Positions 44,300 through 52,167 of a stretch of 64,000 nt of DNA are shown piece by piece (position 1 is the stretch's first letter; each line of letters begins with the position of its first letter). Position numbers and translations under genes: made by a program. Under the pieces are notes generated by a model that saw only the letters and a list, made by a program, of their open reading frames with translations, was not told the origin of the DNA and did no database searches. This DNA comes from Bacteroidales bacterium (GTDB taxonomy: Bacteria; Bacteroidota; Bacteroidia; Bacteroidales; VadinHA17): positions 496,001 through 560,000 of the forward strand of contig JADJLX010000005.1 in the NCBI GenBank assembly GCA_016709865.1, given 5' to 3'.

Positions 44300-45983
44300 T
44301 CTTACTGATAAAGATATCAGCGTACTTAAAGTAGTTAGCCAGATAGCTGGCGCATTTACAGTCATTGTGGCATTAACTATGCTTTTTAGCCTTATTCAGT
44401 TAAAAACAATTAATCCGCTTGACAGTCCGGCTTTGCTATCAGTTAAAGAACAATTCGATAAGGATCCTGCAAACGCTGCAAAGGCAGAACAGGTAAGAGC
44501 AATGGATCTTATGGCCCGTAAAGCTTACTTTTCATCAAGGTGGCAGGTTGAAACAGGTTCATACCTTCTACTTGCCGGGGCCTTGATATTTATCCTGAGC
44601 CAGAGACTTATTGCCGATAATCAAAAAATATCACCGGTTTTTCCAGGTGCAAAACAGGACCTGTTGACAAAACAGGAAAAAAACAGAAAATATCTGATTG
44701 CAGCTGCTTCAATCATTGCTGTGACAGCTATTGCATCTTCATTTCTGCTGAGGGGAGACCTTCCCGATACTTCCGGTCAGGCAGTTGCAGGAGCGTCAGG
44801 AGAAGCAAAGAGCAATGCCAAGGTACCGGAACCTGATAAGACAAATTATCCAGCATTCAGAGGTCAGGATGGTCGTGGAATAGCCGGAGGATCAGGCTAT
44901 TCTACCGAATGGAATGGGGCCGAAGGCAAAAATATAGAATGGAAAACGGAGATCCCGAAAGATGGACAGAGTTCCCCGGCAATATGGGAAGATAAGGTTT
45001 TCATAACAGGTGCTGAAGGAAAAGAGTGTGAGGTGTATTGTATAGACAAGAAGACCGGAGATTTGCTATGGACCGGACATGTTTCCAATATTCCCGGAGA
45101 GCCTGATGTATCGCCTGAAACAGATCAGGATGTCGGACTTGCCGCATCAACAGTTGCTGTAAATGATAAGGTAGTCTGTGCCGTATTTGCAAACGGAAAC
45201 CTGGCCTCTTTTAATCACGACGGAAAGCTGATGTGGTCGAAAAACATTGGACTTCCAGAGAATGTTTACGGCTATTCATCTTCTCTCATGATGTACGAAA
45301 ATACACTGCTTGTCCAGTTCGACAGCAATGAAAAGATTTCTCTTATGGCATTTGATGCAGAATCAGGTGAACTTAAATGGGAAACTATCAGGCAGGGACG
45401 TCCGGTGTGGTCTTCGCCGGTAATAGCATATTTTGGAGGAAAACCTCAGCTTGTAATCAACGGTAATCCTAATGTTTCAAGCTATGATGTTGTTACAGGA
45501 ACAGAGTTATGGTCAATAGAATGCCTGACAGGTGATGTTGCACCTTCACTTGCAGTAAACACTACAATGGTCTATTCTGTAACTGATTATGCAAAGTTAT
45601 CGGCTATTAAAGGCGGAGCCGGAGCATCAATAGTATGGGAGGATAACACCTTCACTCCTGATGTTTCCAGTCCGGTTGCAAGCGACAAGTATCTATTTGT
45701 CGCTACCGGGAACGGAGATATTGCCTGCTACAACGCTGAGAAGGGAGACACTCTCTGGGCAAGATATTTTACCGATCAGTTCTATGCTTCCCCTATTATT
45801 GCAGATGATATGTTATACCTGCTCGACAGGAGCGGCGTAATGCATATACTTGAAGCAGGACCTGAATATAAAATTATTTCAGAGGCACCTCTTGGAGAAA
45901 GAGCAGATTGCACACCTGCCTTTTCAGATAAGAAGATCTTCATAAGAGGAAAGAAAAATCTTTATTGCATTGCTAAGAACTGA
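44289..45983 (+). CDS. Membrane-anchored PQQ-type beta-propeller protein 2
   Basis: A 564-residue protein with three N-terminal membrane helices (about residues 18-38, 88-104, 137-154), and then an extracytoplasmic propeller from about residue 185. The propeller begins YPAFRGQDGRGIAGG and has blades such as GKLMWSKNIG, GELKWETIRQG and GTELWSIECL. No haem or catalytic motif is visible. The membrane part is larger than in propellers 1 and 3 and could contact the NapH-like protein, whose gene it overlaps by 11 bases. Its stop overlaps the start of the NuoE-NuoF fusion (ATGA), so translation is coupled to the NADH module. Confidence 0.82.
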   Translation: MKFNLTDKDISVLKVVSQIAGAFTVIVALTMLFSLIQLKTINPLDSPALLSVKEQFDKDPANAAKAEQVRAMDLMARKAYFSSRWQVETGSYLLLAGALIFILSQRLIADNQKISPVFPGAKQDLLTKQEKNRKYLIAAASIIAVTAIASSFLLRGDLPDTSGQAVAGASGEAKSNAKVPEPDKTNYPAFRGQDGRGIAGGSGYSTEWNGAEGKNIEWKTEIPKDGQSSPAIWEDKVFITGAEGKECEVYCIDKKTGDLLWTGHVSNIPGEPDVSPETDQDVGLAASTVAVNDKVVCAVFANGNLASFNHDGKLMWSKNIGLPENVYGYSSSLMMYENTLLVQFDSNEKISLMAFDAESGELKWETIRQGRPVWSSPVIAYFGGKPQLVINGNPNVSSYDVVTGTELWSIECLTGDVAPSLAVNTTMVYSVTDYAKLSAIKGGAGASIVWEDNTFTPDVSSPVASDKYLFVATGNGDIACYNAEKGDTLWARYFTDQFYASPIIADDMLYLLDRSGVMHILEAGPEYKIISEAPLGERADCTPAFSDKKIFIRGKKNLYCIAKN

Positions 45984-48394
45984 TGACAGAAGAAAAAAAT
46001 ATAGCGGCTAAGGAGTGCGACTGTAATCCAACATCAGTTGCAGAGATCTGTGCAGTGGTAGATGAAGTTATAGCTGTCACTGGCGGAGGAAAAGAGAAGG
46101 TTATTGAGATACTGCAGGAGGTTCAGAAAAGGTTAAACTATCTACCGTCTGAGGCTCTTAAGCATATCTGCAGCGTTACAGAGATTACACCCGGACAGAT
46201 CTCGGGAGTATCTACTTTTTACTCTCAGTTCCGTCATCTGCCTGTCGGAAAGCATACTGTTAAGATTTGTTCCGGGACTGCCTGTCATGTAAAGGGCGCA
46301 CCTCTGATCTCGGAAGCTTTTAAGAGGGTACTCCAGATCACAGACACTGTAAATGCCTCACCGGATAATCTCTTTTCTATTGAAGAGGTTGCCTGTCTGG
46401 GTTGCTGCACTCTGGCTCCTGTTGTACAGATCGATGAGAAGACATATGGTCACGTGAAGCCTACACAGGCTGATGAAATTATAAAGGATTTTCTTCATTC
46501 AGGAAACAAAAACCTGAAATCAATCTCGGAGGAAATAATTGAGGATATTGATGCGGAAGTCAGGATAGGTATTGGCTCATGTTGTGTTGCCGGAGGAAGC
46601 AAGGAGATTCTTACACAGATCCTGGATGTAAAAGAAAAGTATAATCTCAATATCAGACTGAAATCGGTTGGTTGTGTCGGTGTCTGTAATCAGACTCCCC
46701 TGATGGAGATTGTAAACAATGATAGCAACCATTCGAGGTATACAAATGTAAAAAAACAACAGGTTGAGGAAATCCTCCTTAAACATATAAAGCCCAGGTC
46801 TTTAAACAAAAGAATAAAGCATAATATTAACGATCTTGTTGATACATTTCTTTCTGAAGACAAGCTCTTCAGTCAGATAAATGTTCCCGTTGCACAGAGA
46901 GAAAAATACCTCAATAATTTTCTGAATTACCAGATTCATATTGCAACTATAAACAGCGGATCTTTATCGCCTGATTCTTATGATGAGTACTCTAAATCAG
47001 GCGGGTTCGCCGCTTTGAGAAAATGTATTGATCAGATGGATCAGGAGTCTATTGTTAAATTAATAACAGACAGCGGATTGAGGGGAAGAGGCGGTGCCGG
47101 TTTCCCGACAGGGAAAAAGTGGGCTATCTCACGACTAACTAAAGGTGAGCATAAGTATGTGGTCTGTAATGGCGATGAAGGTGATCCCGGGGCTTTCATG
47201 GACAGGATGCTTCTTGAATCTTTCCCCTACAGGGTTATTGAAGGGATGATGATAGCTGCCTTTGCAACAGGCGCTAATGAAGGTATATTCTACATCAGGG
47301 CAGAATACCCTCTGGCTGTATCAAGAGTCAGGGCGGCCCTTAAAAAGTGCTATGAGAACGGAATACTTGGTGATAGTGTCTGTGGAAGTGCTTTTTCATT
47401 CAATATTACAATATTTGAAGGCGCCGGAGCATTCGTCTGCGGTGAAGAGACTGCACTGATAGCCTCTTTGGAGGGAAAAAGAGGCACTCCTCATTTGCGG
47501 CCTCCCTACCCTGTTGTTAAAGGATTCAGGGATTTGCCAACACTGGTAAATAATGTTGAGACACTCTCACTTGTTCCATGGATTATTAATAACGGTTCAG
47601 AGGCTTTCAGTTCAATCGGAACTGAGAAAAGTAAAGGCACAAAGGTATTTGCGCTGGCAGGAAAAATCTCAAAGGGCGGACTTATTGAAGTACCGATGGG
47701 CATTACCATCAGACAGATTGTGGAAAGTATCGGCGACGGTGTTGCGCCGGGAAGGACTTTTAAAGCGGTTCAGATTGGTGGTCCGTCAGGAGGATGTATT
47801 CCTGCAAGTGAAGCTGATACTTCAGTTGATTATGAAGAACTTACCAAAATGGGTGCGATGATGGGCTCCGGAGGAATGGTTGTTCTTGATGATACAGATT
47901 GCATGGTGGACATGGCAAAATATTTCCTCACATTTACTCATAAACAGTCATGCGGAAAATGTACTTTCTGCCGGATCGGAACGAAACAAATGCTCGATAT
48001 CCTTACGAAACTTAGCGAGGGTAAAGCAGTGCTTGCCGATATTGATGAGCTTGAAAAACTTTGCAAATCTGTTAAAGATGGCAGTCTCTGCGGACTTGGT
48101 AAGACCTCTCCAAATCCTGTTCTGACCGGATTAAGATATTTCAGGGAGGAGTATGAAGAGCATACAAAAGGTATTTGCAGAGCAAACAGATGTCAGGCTT
48201 TGATTAAATATAATATAAATGACAAGTGTACAGGATGTACTAAATGTTCGCAGGATTGTCCGGTAAACGCAATACCATTCAAACCTTATGAGAGACATGA
48301 GATAGACCAGTTATTGTGCACTAAATGTGATAACTGCAGAATAGTTTGTCCTGAAAATGCAATTGAAATCATAAACACCAATGCTAAAAGTTAA
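45983..48394 (+). CDS. NuoE-NuoF fusion, NADH-oxidising flavin/iron-sulfur subunit
   Basis: An 803-residue fusion of the NADH-oxidising module known from complex I and bifurcating hydrogenases. Residues 1-170 are NuoE-like with [2Fe-2S] ligands Cys96, Cys101, Cys138 and Cys142. Residues 195-265 are a second thioredoxin-like [2Fe-2S] site (GSCCVAGG, CVGVCNQTP). Residues 340-720 are NuoF with the NADH/FMN motifs LRGRGGAGFPTGKKW and CNGDEGDPGAFMDR and the N3-type SCGKCTFCRIGT. The tail has two [4Fe-4S] ferredoxin sites (CTGCTKCSQDCP and CTKCDNCRIVCP). This matches a HydC+HydB-type fusion. No hydrogenase or quinone-linked subunit accompanies it, so the partner is unclear. Cytoplasmic. Confidence 0.9.
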   Translation: MTEEKNIAAKECDCNPTSVAEICAVVDEVIAVTGGGKEKVIEILQEVQKRLNYLPSEALKHICSVTEITPGQISGVSTFYSQFRHLPVGKHTVKICSGTACHVKGAPLISEAFKRVLQITDTVNASPDNLFSIEEVACLGCCTLAPVVQIDEKTYGHVKPTQADEIIKDFLHSGNKNLKSISEEIIEDIDAEVRIGIGSCCVAGGSKEILTQILDVKEKYNLNIRLKSVGCVGVCNQTPLMEIVNNDSNHSRYTNVKKQQVEEILLKHIKPRSLNKRIKHNINDLVDTFLSEDKLFSQINVPVAQREKYLNNFLNYQIHIATINSGSLSPDSYDEYSKSGGFAALRKCIDQMDQESIVKLITDSGLRGRGGAGFPTGKKWAISRLTKGEHKYVVCNGDEGDPGAFMDRMLLESFPYRVIEGMMIAAFATGANEGIFYIRAEYPLAVSRVRAALKKCYENGILGDSVCGSAFSFNITIFEGAGAFVCGEETALIASLEGKRGTPHLRPPYPVVKGFRDLPTLVNNVETLSLVPWIINNGSEAFSSIGTEKSKGTKVFALAGKISKGGLIEVPMGITIRQIVESIGDGVAPGRTFKAVQIGGPSGGCIPASEADTSVDYEELTKMGAMMGSGGMVVLDDTDCMVDMAKYFLTFTHKQSCGKCTFCRIGTKQMLDILTKLSEGKAVLADIDELEKLCKSVKDGSLCGLGKTSPNPVLTGLRYFREEYEEHTKGICRANRCQALIKYNINDKCTGCTKCSQDCPVNAIPFKPYERHEIDQLLCTKCDNCRIVCPENAIEIINTNAKS

Positions 48395-49439
48395 GATCGA
48401 TAATACAGAGCTGGAAGCTCCGGAAGGGTCAACTATTCTGGATATTGCCACAGGTGCAGGTTTCAGTATACCCACCATGTGTCATAAGAAAGGTATACCC
48501 CACTATTCATCCTGCATGGTTTGCATGGTTAAGGACAAGAGATCGGGCAATTTCGTACCATCATGTTCTGCTCTTGTTCAGGATGGAATGGACCTTGATG
48601 TTTCTGGTGAAGATGTGATTGCTCTGCGTAAAAAATCAGTGGAACTTCTGCTTTCAGAGCACAGGGCTGAATGTGAAGCCCCATGCAGGGTTGTTTGTCC
48701 GGCCGGATATAATATCCCCCTGATGAACAGATTGCTTGCCGCAAACGATTATGCCGGGGTTGTAGAATTGGTTGCTTCGGAAATAAAATCAGGAGAGATA
48801 AAGTGCATTGACTGTGCTGCATATTGCGAGAATGCCTGCAGAAGAAAGAAGATTGATATTCCTGTTTCTATACGGAATATGAAACTGTTTATATCGAAGC
48901 AACTTAATGATTCCAACAAGGTTGCTGACGCCTCAGATCAGGTTACCGAAGGAAAACAGCCTAAGCCTTTTGCCTCCAGAATAGGTAAACTGGAGCCTTC
49001 TGAACAGCTGGAATGGCTGAAAGAGTGCATAGGAGAAATTGTAAGATACAGGGATATCCCTGATTTCAAATCTGCTTCATCCGAATCTGAAAGCTGCATG
49101 CATTGCGACTGCCGTGCTGCAAATGACTGCAGGTTAAGGGAGCTTGGTGAAGCATTTTCAATTAAAGATCCGAAAGGAAAAATTGTCAACTCCCCTATTG
49201 TTAAGAAGATAAATCATAAAACCGGCCTGGTTTTTGAGAATGCCAAGTGTATTAAATGCGGATTGTGTGTAAGGCTCTGTGAAGATTCGAATGATGAACC
49301 GGCGCTCTGCTTTATCCACCGGGGTTTTGTGAGTATAATTTCAGAACCGCTTACTGAAGATTTTGATAACATACTGAAAACAAAGAGTCAGGCAGTAATT
49401 GATATCTGTCCGACCGGAGCGTTAAGTAAATTCAAGTAA
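48381..49439 (+). CDS. NuoG-like iron-sulfur subunit without catalytic domain
   Basis: A 352-residue iron-sulfur protein with, in order, a [2Fe-2S] domain (Cys34, Cys45, Cys48, Cys62), a GltD/NfnB-like N-terminal [4Fe-4S] domain (CEAPCRVVCP at 98-107 and CIDCAAYCENACRR at 142-155, then PVSIRNMKLF), a CMHCDCRAANDCRLREL stretch at 239-255, and a terminal [4Fe-4S] site (CIKCGLCVRLC at 290-300, with CPTGAL at 343). HydA and NuoG carry similar N-terminal clusters but continue into an H-cluster or molybdopterin domain; here the protein ends after the clusters. It overlaps the NuoEF gene by 14 bases. It probably relays electrons from the flavin to an unknown acceptor. Confidence 0.85.
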   Translation: MLKVKIDNTELEAPEGSTILDIATGAGFSIPTMCHKKGIPHYSSCMVCMVKDKRSGNFVPSCSALVQDGMDLDVSGEDVIALRKKSVELLLSEHRAECEAPCRVVCPAGYNIPLMNRLLAANDYAGVVELVASEIKSGEIKCIDCAAYCENACRRKKIDIPVSIRNMKLFISKQLNDSNKVADASDQVTEGKQPKPFASRIGKLEPSEQLEWLKECIGEIVRYRDIPDFKSASSESESCMHCDCRAANDCRLRELGEAFSIKDPKGKIVNSPIVKKINHKTGLVFENAKCIKCGLCVRLCEDSNDEPALCFIHRGFVSIISEPLTEDFDNILKTKSQAVIDICPTGALSKFK

Positions 49440-49479
49440 AAGGTAAAAGTGAAAAGGTCAAAAGTTAAAAGTTAAAAAA
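49438..49479. repeat. Heptad array (AAAAGGT words), six units
   Basis: AAAAGGT, AAAAGTG, AAAAGGT, CAAAAGT, TAAAAGT, TAAAAAA, unbroken 7-base period. It begins at the stop codon of the NuoG-like gene and ends 5 bases before the ATG of propeller 3. Confidence 0.85.
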
Positions 49480-49484
49480 GAATA

Positions 49485-50702
49485 ATGAAATTTTCACCAA
49501 AAAACAGTGATACAAAGGCTGATAGAGAGATTCTCTCTAATGATATTTCCTTGGTGCATCTTAGTGCCTTAGTGCTTTGGTGTCGAAAGAAAATTTTTTG
49601 CATTTTGCTTTTTTCATTTTGCTTTTTGCAATATTCATTTACCCAAACCGGTGACACTGACTGGCCACTGTTCAGAGGCAAAGCTGATCTTTCAGGAAGA
49701 TTCGATTCAGAGCTTCCAGCTGCGCCATCACTGCTGTGGAGTGTTACTACAGGCGCGAGAACAAAATCATCCCCTGTAATAAGTGATGGAACAATCTTTT
49801 TCGGAAACGACAAAGGCACTCTGACAGCCTTATTTTCTGATGGGAAAATAAAGTGGCAATATGAAGCTGGAAACCTTATTGAAGCAGCTCCTCTTGTATT
49901 TGGAAATAAAGTAATTGTAGGATTGAATAATGGTAAACTGATAGCAGTCGATAAGATTACCGGCAAACTAATCTGGACATACACAACAGACAATCAGATT
50001 TCAGGATCGGCAAATGTGTGGGTTTCAGGGAGTAAAGCTGGGATTGTTGTCGGAAGTTACGATTACTATCTGCACTGTATTGATCCAAGAACAGGCAAGC
50101 AATTATGGAAAATTGAGACAAACAATTATGTGAATGGCACACCTTCTATCCAGGATGGTAAGATTGTTTTTGGCGGGTGTGATGGAGTAATCAGAGGTGT
50201 GGACCCGCTGACAGGCAGTCAGACAGACACAGTTGATGTCGGAGTATATATTGCAGCCTCTCCTTCGCTTGCGGGTGATATGGCTTATTTTGGCGATTAT
50301 GAGGGAACAGTATTCGGGCTTAATATCCGTACTAGAAAGATTGTATGGGAAATCCCCGGTACTGCAGAGTCCGGTTCTGTTTTAGCTGTTCCTGCTGTCG
50401 GAAATAATTTTGTTGTAATAGGCAATGAGGATAAATATCTTTACTGTTACAATGCTTTAACAGGTAAATTAATCTGGAAATACCGAACAAACGGGCGTAT
50501 TGTGGGTTCTGCAGTTGTGACAAAAACAAAAGTTCTTTTTACGAGTATGGATGGAACTGTAAATATTCTTGGATTGACTGACGGAAAGAAGCTATGGAGT
50601 TTTAATTCAGGTACATCCATTGCCAGCTCGCCTGCAGTAATTAAGGGTAAGTTTTATATCCTTACTGAAGACGGAAGATTATTGGCATTTGGTGAAAAGT
50701 AA
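49485..50702 (+). CDS. Exported PQQ-type beta-propeller protein 3
   Basis: A propeller protein of up to 405 residues. Blades are clear (GKIKWQYEAG, GKLIWTYTTD, GKQLWKIETN, RKIVWEIPGT, GKLIWKYRTN, GKKLWSFNSG), six to seven repeats, and the domain opens DWPLFRGKADLSGRF with the FRG motif shared with propellers 1 and 2. Residues 25-52 form a signal peptide (RKKIFCILLFSFCFLQYSFT) that is encoded by the repeat words at 49547-49634; the codons before it probably are not an original N-terminus. The in-frame GTG at 49572 would give a compact signal. Exact start uncertain. It is the last gene of the electron-transfer run. Confidence 0.8.
   Translation: MKFSPKNSDTKADREILSNDISLVHLSALVLWCRKKIFCILLFSFCFLQYSFTQTGDTDWPLFRGKADLSGRFDSELPAAPSLLWSVTTGARTKSSPVISDGTIFFGNDKGTLTALFSDGKIKWQYEAGNLIEAAPLVFGNKVIVGLNNGKLIAVDKITGKLIWTYTTDNQISGSANVWVSGSKAGIVVGSYDYYLHCIDPRTGKQLWKIETNNYVNGTPSIQDGKIVFGGCDGVIRGVDPLTGSQTDTVDVGVYIAASPSLAGDMAYFGDYEGTVFGLNIRTRKIVWEIPGTAESGSVLAVPAVGNNFVVIGNEDKYLYCYNALTGKLIWKYRTNGRIVGSAVVTKTKVLFTSMDGTVNILGLTDGKKLWSFNSGTSIASSPAVIKGKFYILTEDGRLLAFGEK
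49547..49634. repeat. Two short word arrays inside the propeller 3 reading frame
   Basis: 49547-49585 holds the CTTNGTG words (TTCCTTGGTGCATCTTAGTG, CCTTAGTG, CTTTGGTG) as in the arm at 35972. 49600-49634 holds the heptads GCATTTT, GCTTTTT, TCATTTT, GCTTTTT, GCAATAT. The second array encodes the hydrophobic core of the predicted signal peptide. Confidence 0.75.
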
Positions 50703-50707
50703 AATTT

Positions 50708-50815
50708 TTACTCTGTGTAACTCTGTGCCTCCTCTGTGTAACTCTGTGTCAGTTCTTAAAACTTTTATTACACAGAGGAAATCCTGAGGAGACACAGAGA
50801 ACCACAGAGAAGAAA
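50708..50815. repeat. Inverted array of CTCTGTG/CACAGAG words
   Basis: Left half CTCTGTGTAACTCTGTGCC, CTCCTCTGTGTAACTCTGTG; right half ACACAGAGG, ACACAGAGA, CCACAGAGA as inverted words. Same type as 32629-32742. It separates the electron-transfer locus from the glycosyltransferase gene. Confidence 0.8.
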
Positions 50816-50825
50816 TAATTAATCT

Positions 50826-52118
50826 ATGAAAATAGTTTATTTGATTACAGGTTCGGGAGGCTCATTTTATTGCGGGAATTGTTACCGCGATATGATATAT
50901 CTCCGGGCAATCAGAAAGGTGCCAGGGATTCAGGCCTCAGCTATTCCTTTATATCTTCCGCCTGAAGATGATGTAGTTGAATCAGGCATGGACAAGAATG
51001 TCTTTTTCGGTGCTATCTCAATGTACCTCAGGGAAAAAGTACCATTCCTGAAGAATATGCCTGTTTTCTTTGATAAAATAGTTGATTCCGGTCCGATGTT
51101 ACGCATGGCGGCCAAACGTGCCGGCACCACAAGTTCTGAAGGTCTGGAGGATATGACCCTGAATATGATTAAAGGTGAAAATGCCTTTCCAGAAAAAGAG
51201 CTTCAGCGACTTGTTGACTATCTCTGCAGGGATGGTAAACCTGATGTCATTCATCTTTCAAATGCATTAATAATTGGCCTTGCCAGACAGCTAAAAAGAA
51301 AAATCGATGTTAAAATTGTCTGTTCACTTCTTAATGAGGATGACTGGACAATTGAGATGGCTGAACCATATCAGTCAAAAGCATGGAGCCTGATCGCAAG
51401 AGAAGCGCCAAATGTGGATGCTTTCCTGACTCCAAGCGAGTATTACAAGAAGTTCTTTATCTCAAAAACAGGAATAGAAGATCGCCGTTTTTATGTTGTT
51501 CCGCTTGGACTGGATCCTGATCATGATATCCTGAGTGTTGTGAAAAAGGATAACTGGCCTGCAATCGGATACTTCTGCAGAATAAACGCCCATAATGGTT
51601 TTGATAAACTGGTGGATGCATTTATTAAACTGAAGTTGCAGGATACACTACCAGGACTTACACTTCATGTCTCGGGTGGTTATACAGGGGTTGACAAATC
51701 CTTTATTGCTGAACAGATCAGAAAAGTTAAGGAAGCAGGACTTAAAAGTTTTATCAGGATCTATCCTGAATTTCATGGAAACAGTAAGCAACAGTTCTTC
51801 AGTAACATCGACATAATGAGTGTGCCTGTGCGTAAATATGACGGATATGGTTTGTATCTGCTTGAGGCAAATGCAGCGGGAGTACCGGTTGTTCAGCCCG
51901 CTACAGGGGCATTTCCCGAGATTGTTGCTAAAACCGGCGGAGGGATCACCTACTCCGTTGATGATATTGACGGATTAACAGAGGCACTTAGCAATATGCT
52001 TAATGATAAGGTTCTTATGGCGGAACTTGGCGCTAAGGGCAAAGAAAAAGTACTCAAGGAACTTTCTCTTGAAAAAATGTCTGCCAACCTTTCCATTGTT
52101 TATAAAGGACTCCAATAA
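50826..52118 (+). CDS. GT4-type glycosyltransferase
   Basis: A 430-residue retaining GT-B glycosyltransferase of the GT4 type. The C-terminal half has the nucleotide-sugar region: GYFCRINAHNGFDKLVDAF near residue 243, PEFHGNSKQQFFSNIDIMSVP near residue 320 and the DGYGLYLLEANAAGVPVV segment, in which Glu of LLEA is the usual catalytic-region residue. The N-terminus MKIVYLITGSGGSFYCGNCYRD has a CxxC placed just after the glycine loop, which is unusual. Donor and acceptor are unknown. It is followed after a 49-base gap by the ABC transporter genes and is probably co-transcribed; whether it belongs with the propeller locus is unclear. Confidence 0.85.
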   Translation: MKIVYLITGSGGSFYCGNCYRDMIYLRAIRKVPGIQASAIPLYLPPEDDVVESGMDKNVFFGAISMYLREKVPFLKNMPVFFDKIVDSGPMLRMAAKRAGTTSSEGLEDMTLNMIKGENAFPEKELQRLVDYLCRDGKPDVIHLSNALIIGLARQLKRKIDVKIVCSLLNEDDWTIEMAEPYQSKAWSLIAREAPNVDAFLTPSEYYKKFFISKTGIEDRRFYVVPLGLDPDHDILSVVKKDNWPAIGYFCRINAHNGFDKLVDAFIKLKLQDTLPGLTLHVSGGYTGVDKSFIAEQIRKVKEAGLKSFIRIYPEFHGNSKQQFFSNIDIMSVPVRKYDGYGLYLLEANAAGVPVVQPATGAFPEIVAKTGGGITYSVDDIDGLTEALSNMLNDKVLMAELGAKGKEKVLKELSLEKMSANLSIVYKGLQ

Positions 52119-52134
52119 TTTTATTAAACTGTTC

Positions 52135-52162
52135 TTCCTTGGCGCCTTAGTGCCTTGGTGGC
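52135..52162. repeat. Solo arm of CTTNGTG words
   Basis: CTTCCTTGGCGCCTTAGTGC then CTTGGTGGC, the same words as 35972-36008 and 49547-49585, without an inverted partner. It fills the gap between the glycosyltransferase stop and the ABC ATPase start. Confidence 0.7.
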
Positions 52163-52167
52163 AAAAA

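Noticed and set aside
45983..49439. Respiratory complex I
   Set aside because: Only NuoE, NuoF and NuoG-like parts are present. No quinone-module or membrane subunits (A-D, H-N) lie in the window.
48381..49439. [FeFe]-hydrogenase HydA
   Set aside because: The protein ends after its iron-sulfur clusters. There is no H-cluster L1-L3 motif such as TSCCPxW.
39752..50702. PQQ-dependent alcohol dehydrogenases
   Set aside because: The propellers lack the quinoprotein catalytic residues and there is no cytochrome c motif CxxCH. The repeats alone do not show PQQ binding.
26941..52162. CRISPR-like appearance of the repeated words
   Set aside because: Words are only 7-12 bases, degenerate and contiguous, with no constant repeat and unique spacers of fixed size, and no cas genes are present.
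52003..52167. N-terminal extension of the ABC ATPase
   Set aside because: It overlaps the end of the glycosyltransferase gene in another frame and the repeat arm. Family starts match 52168.
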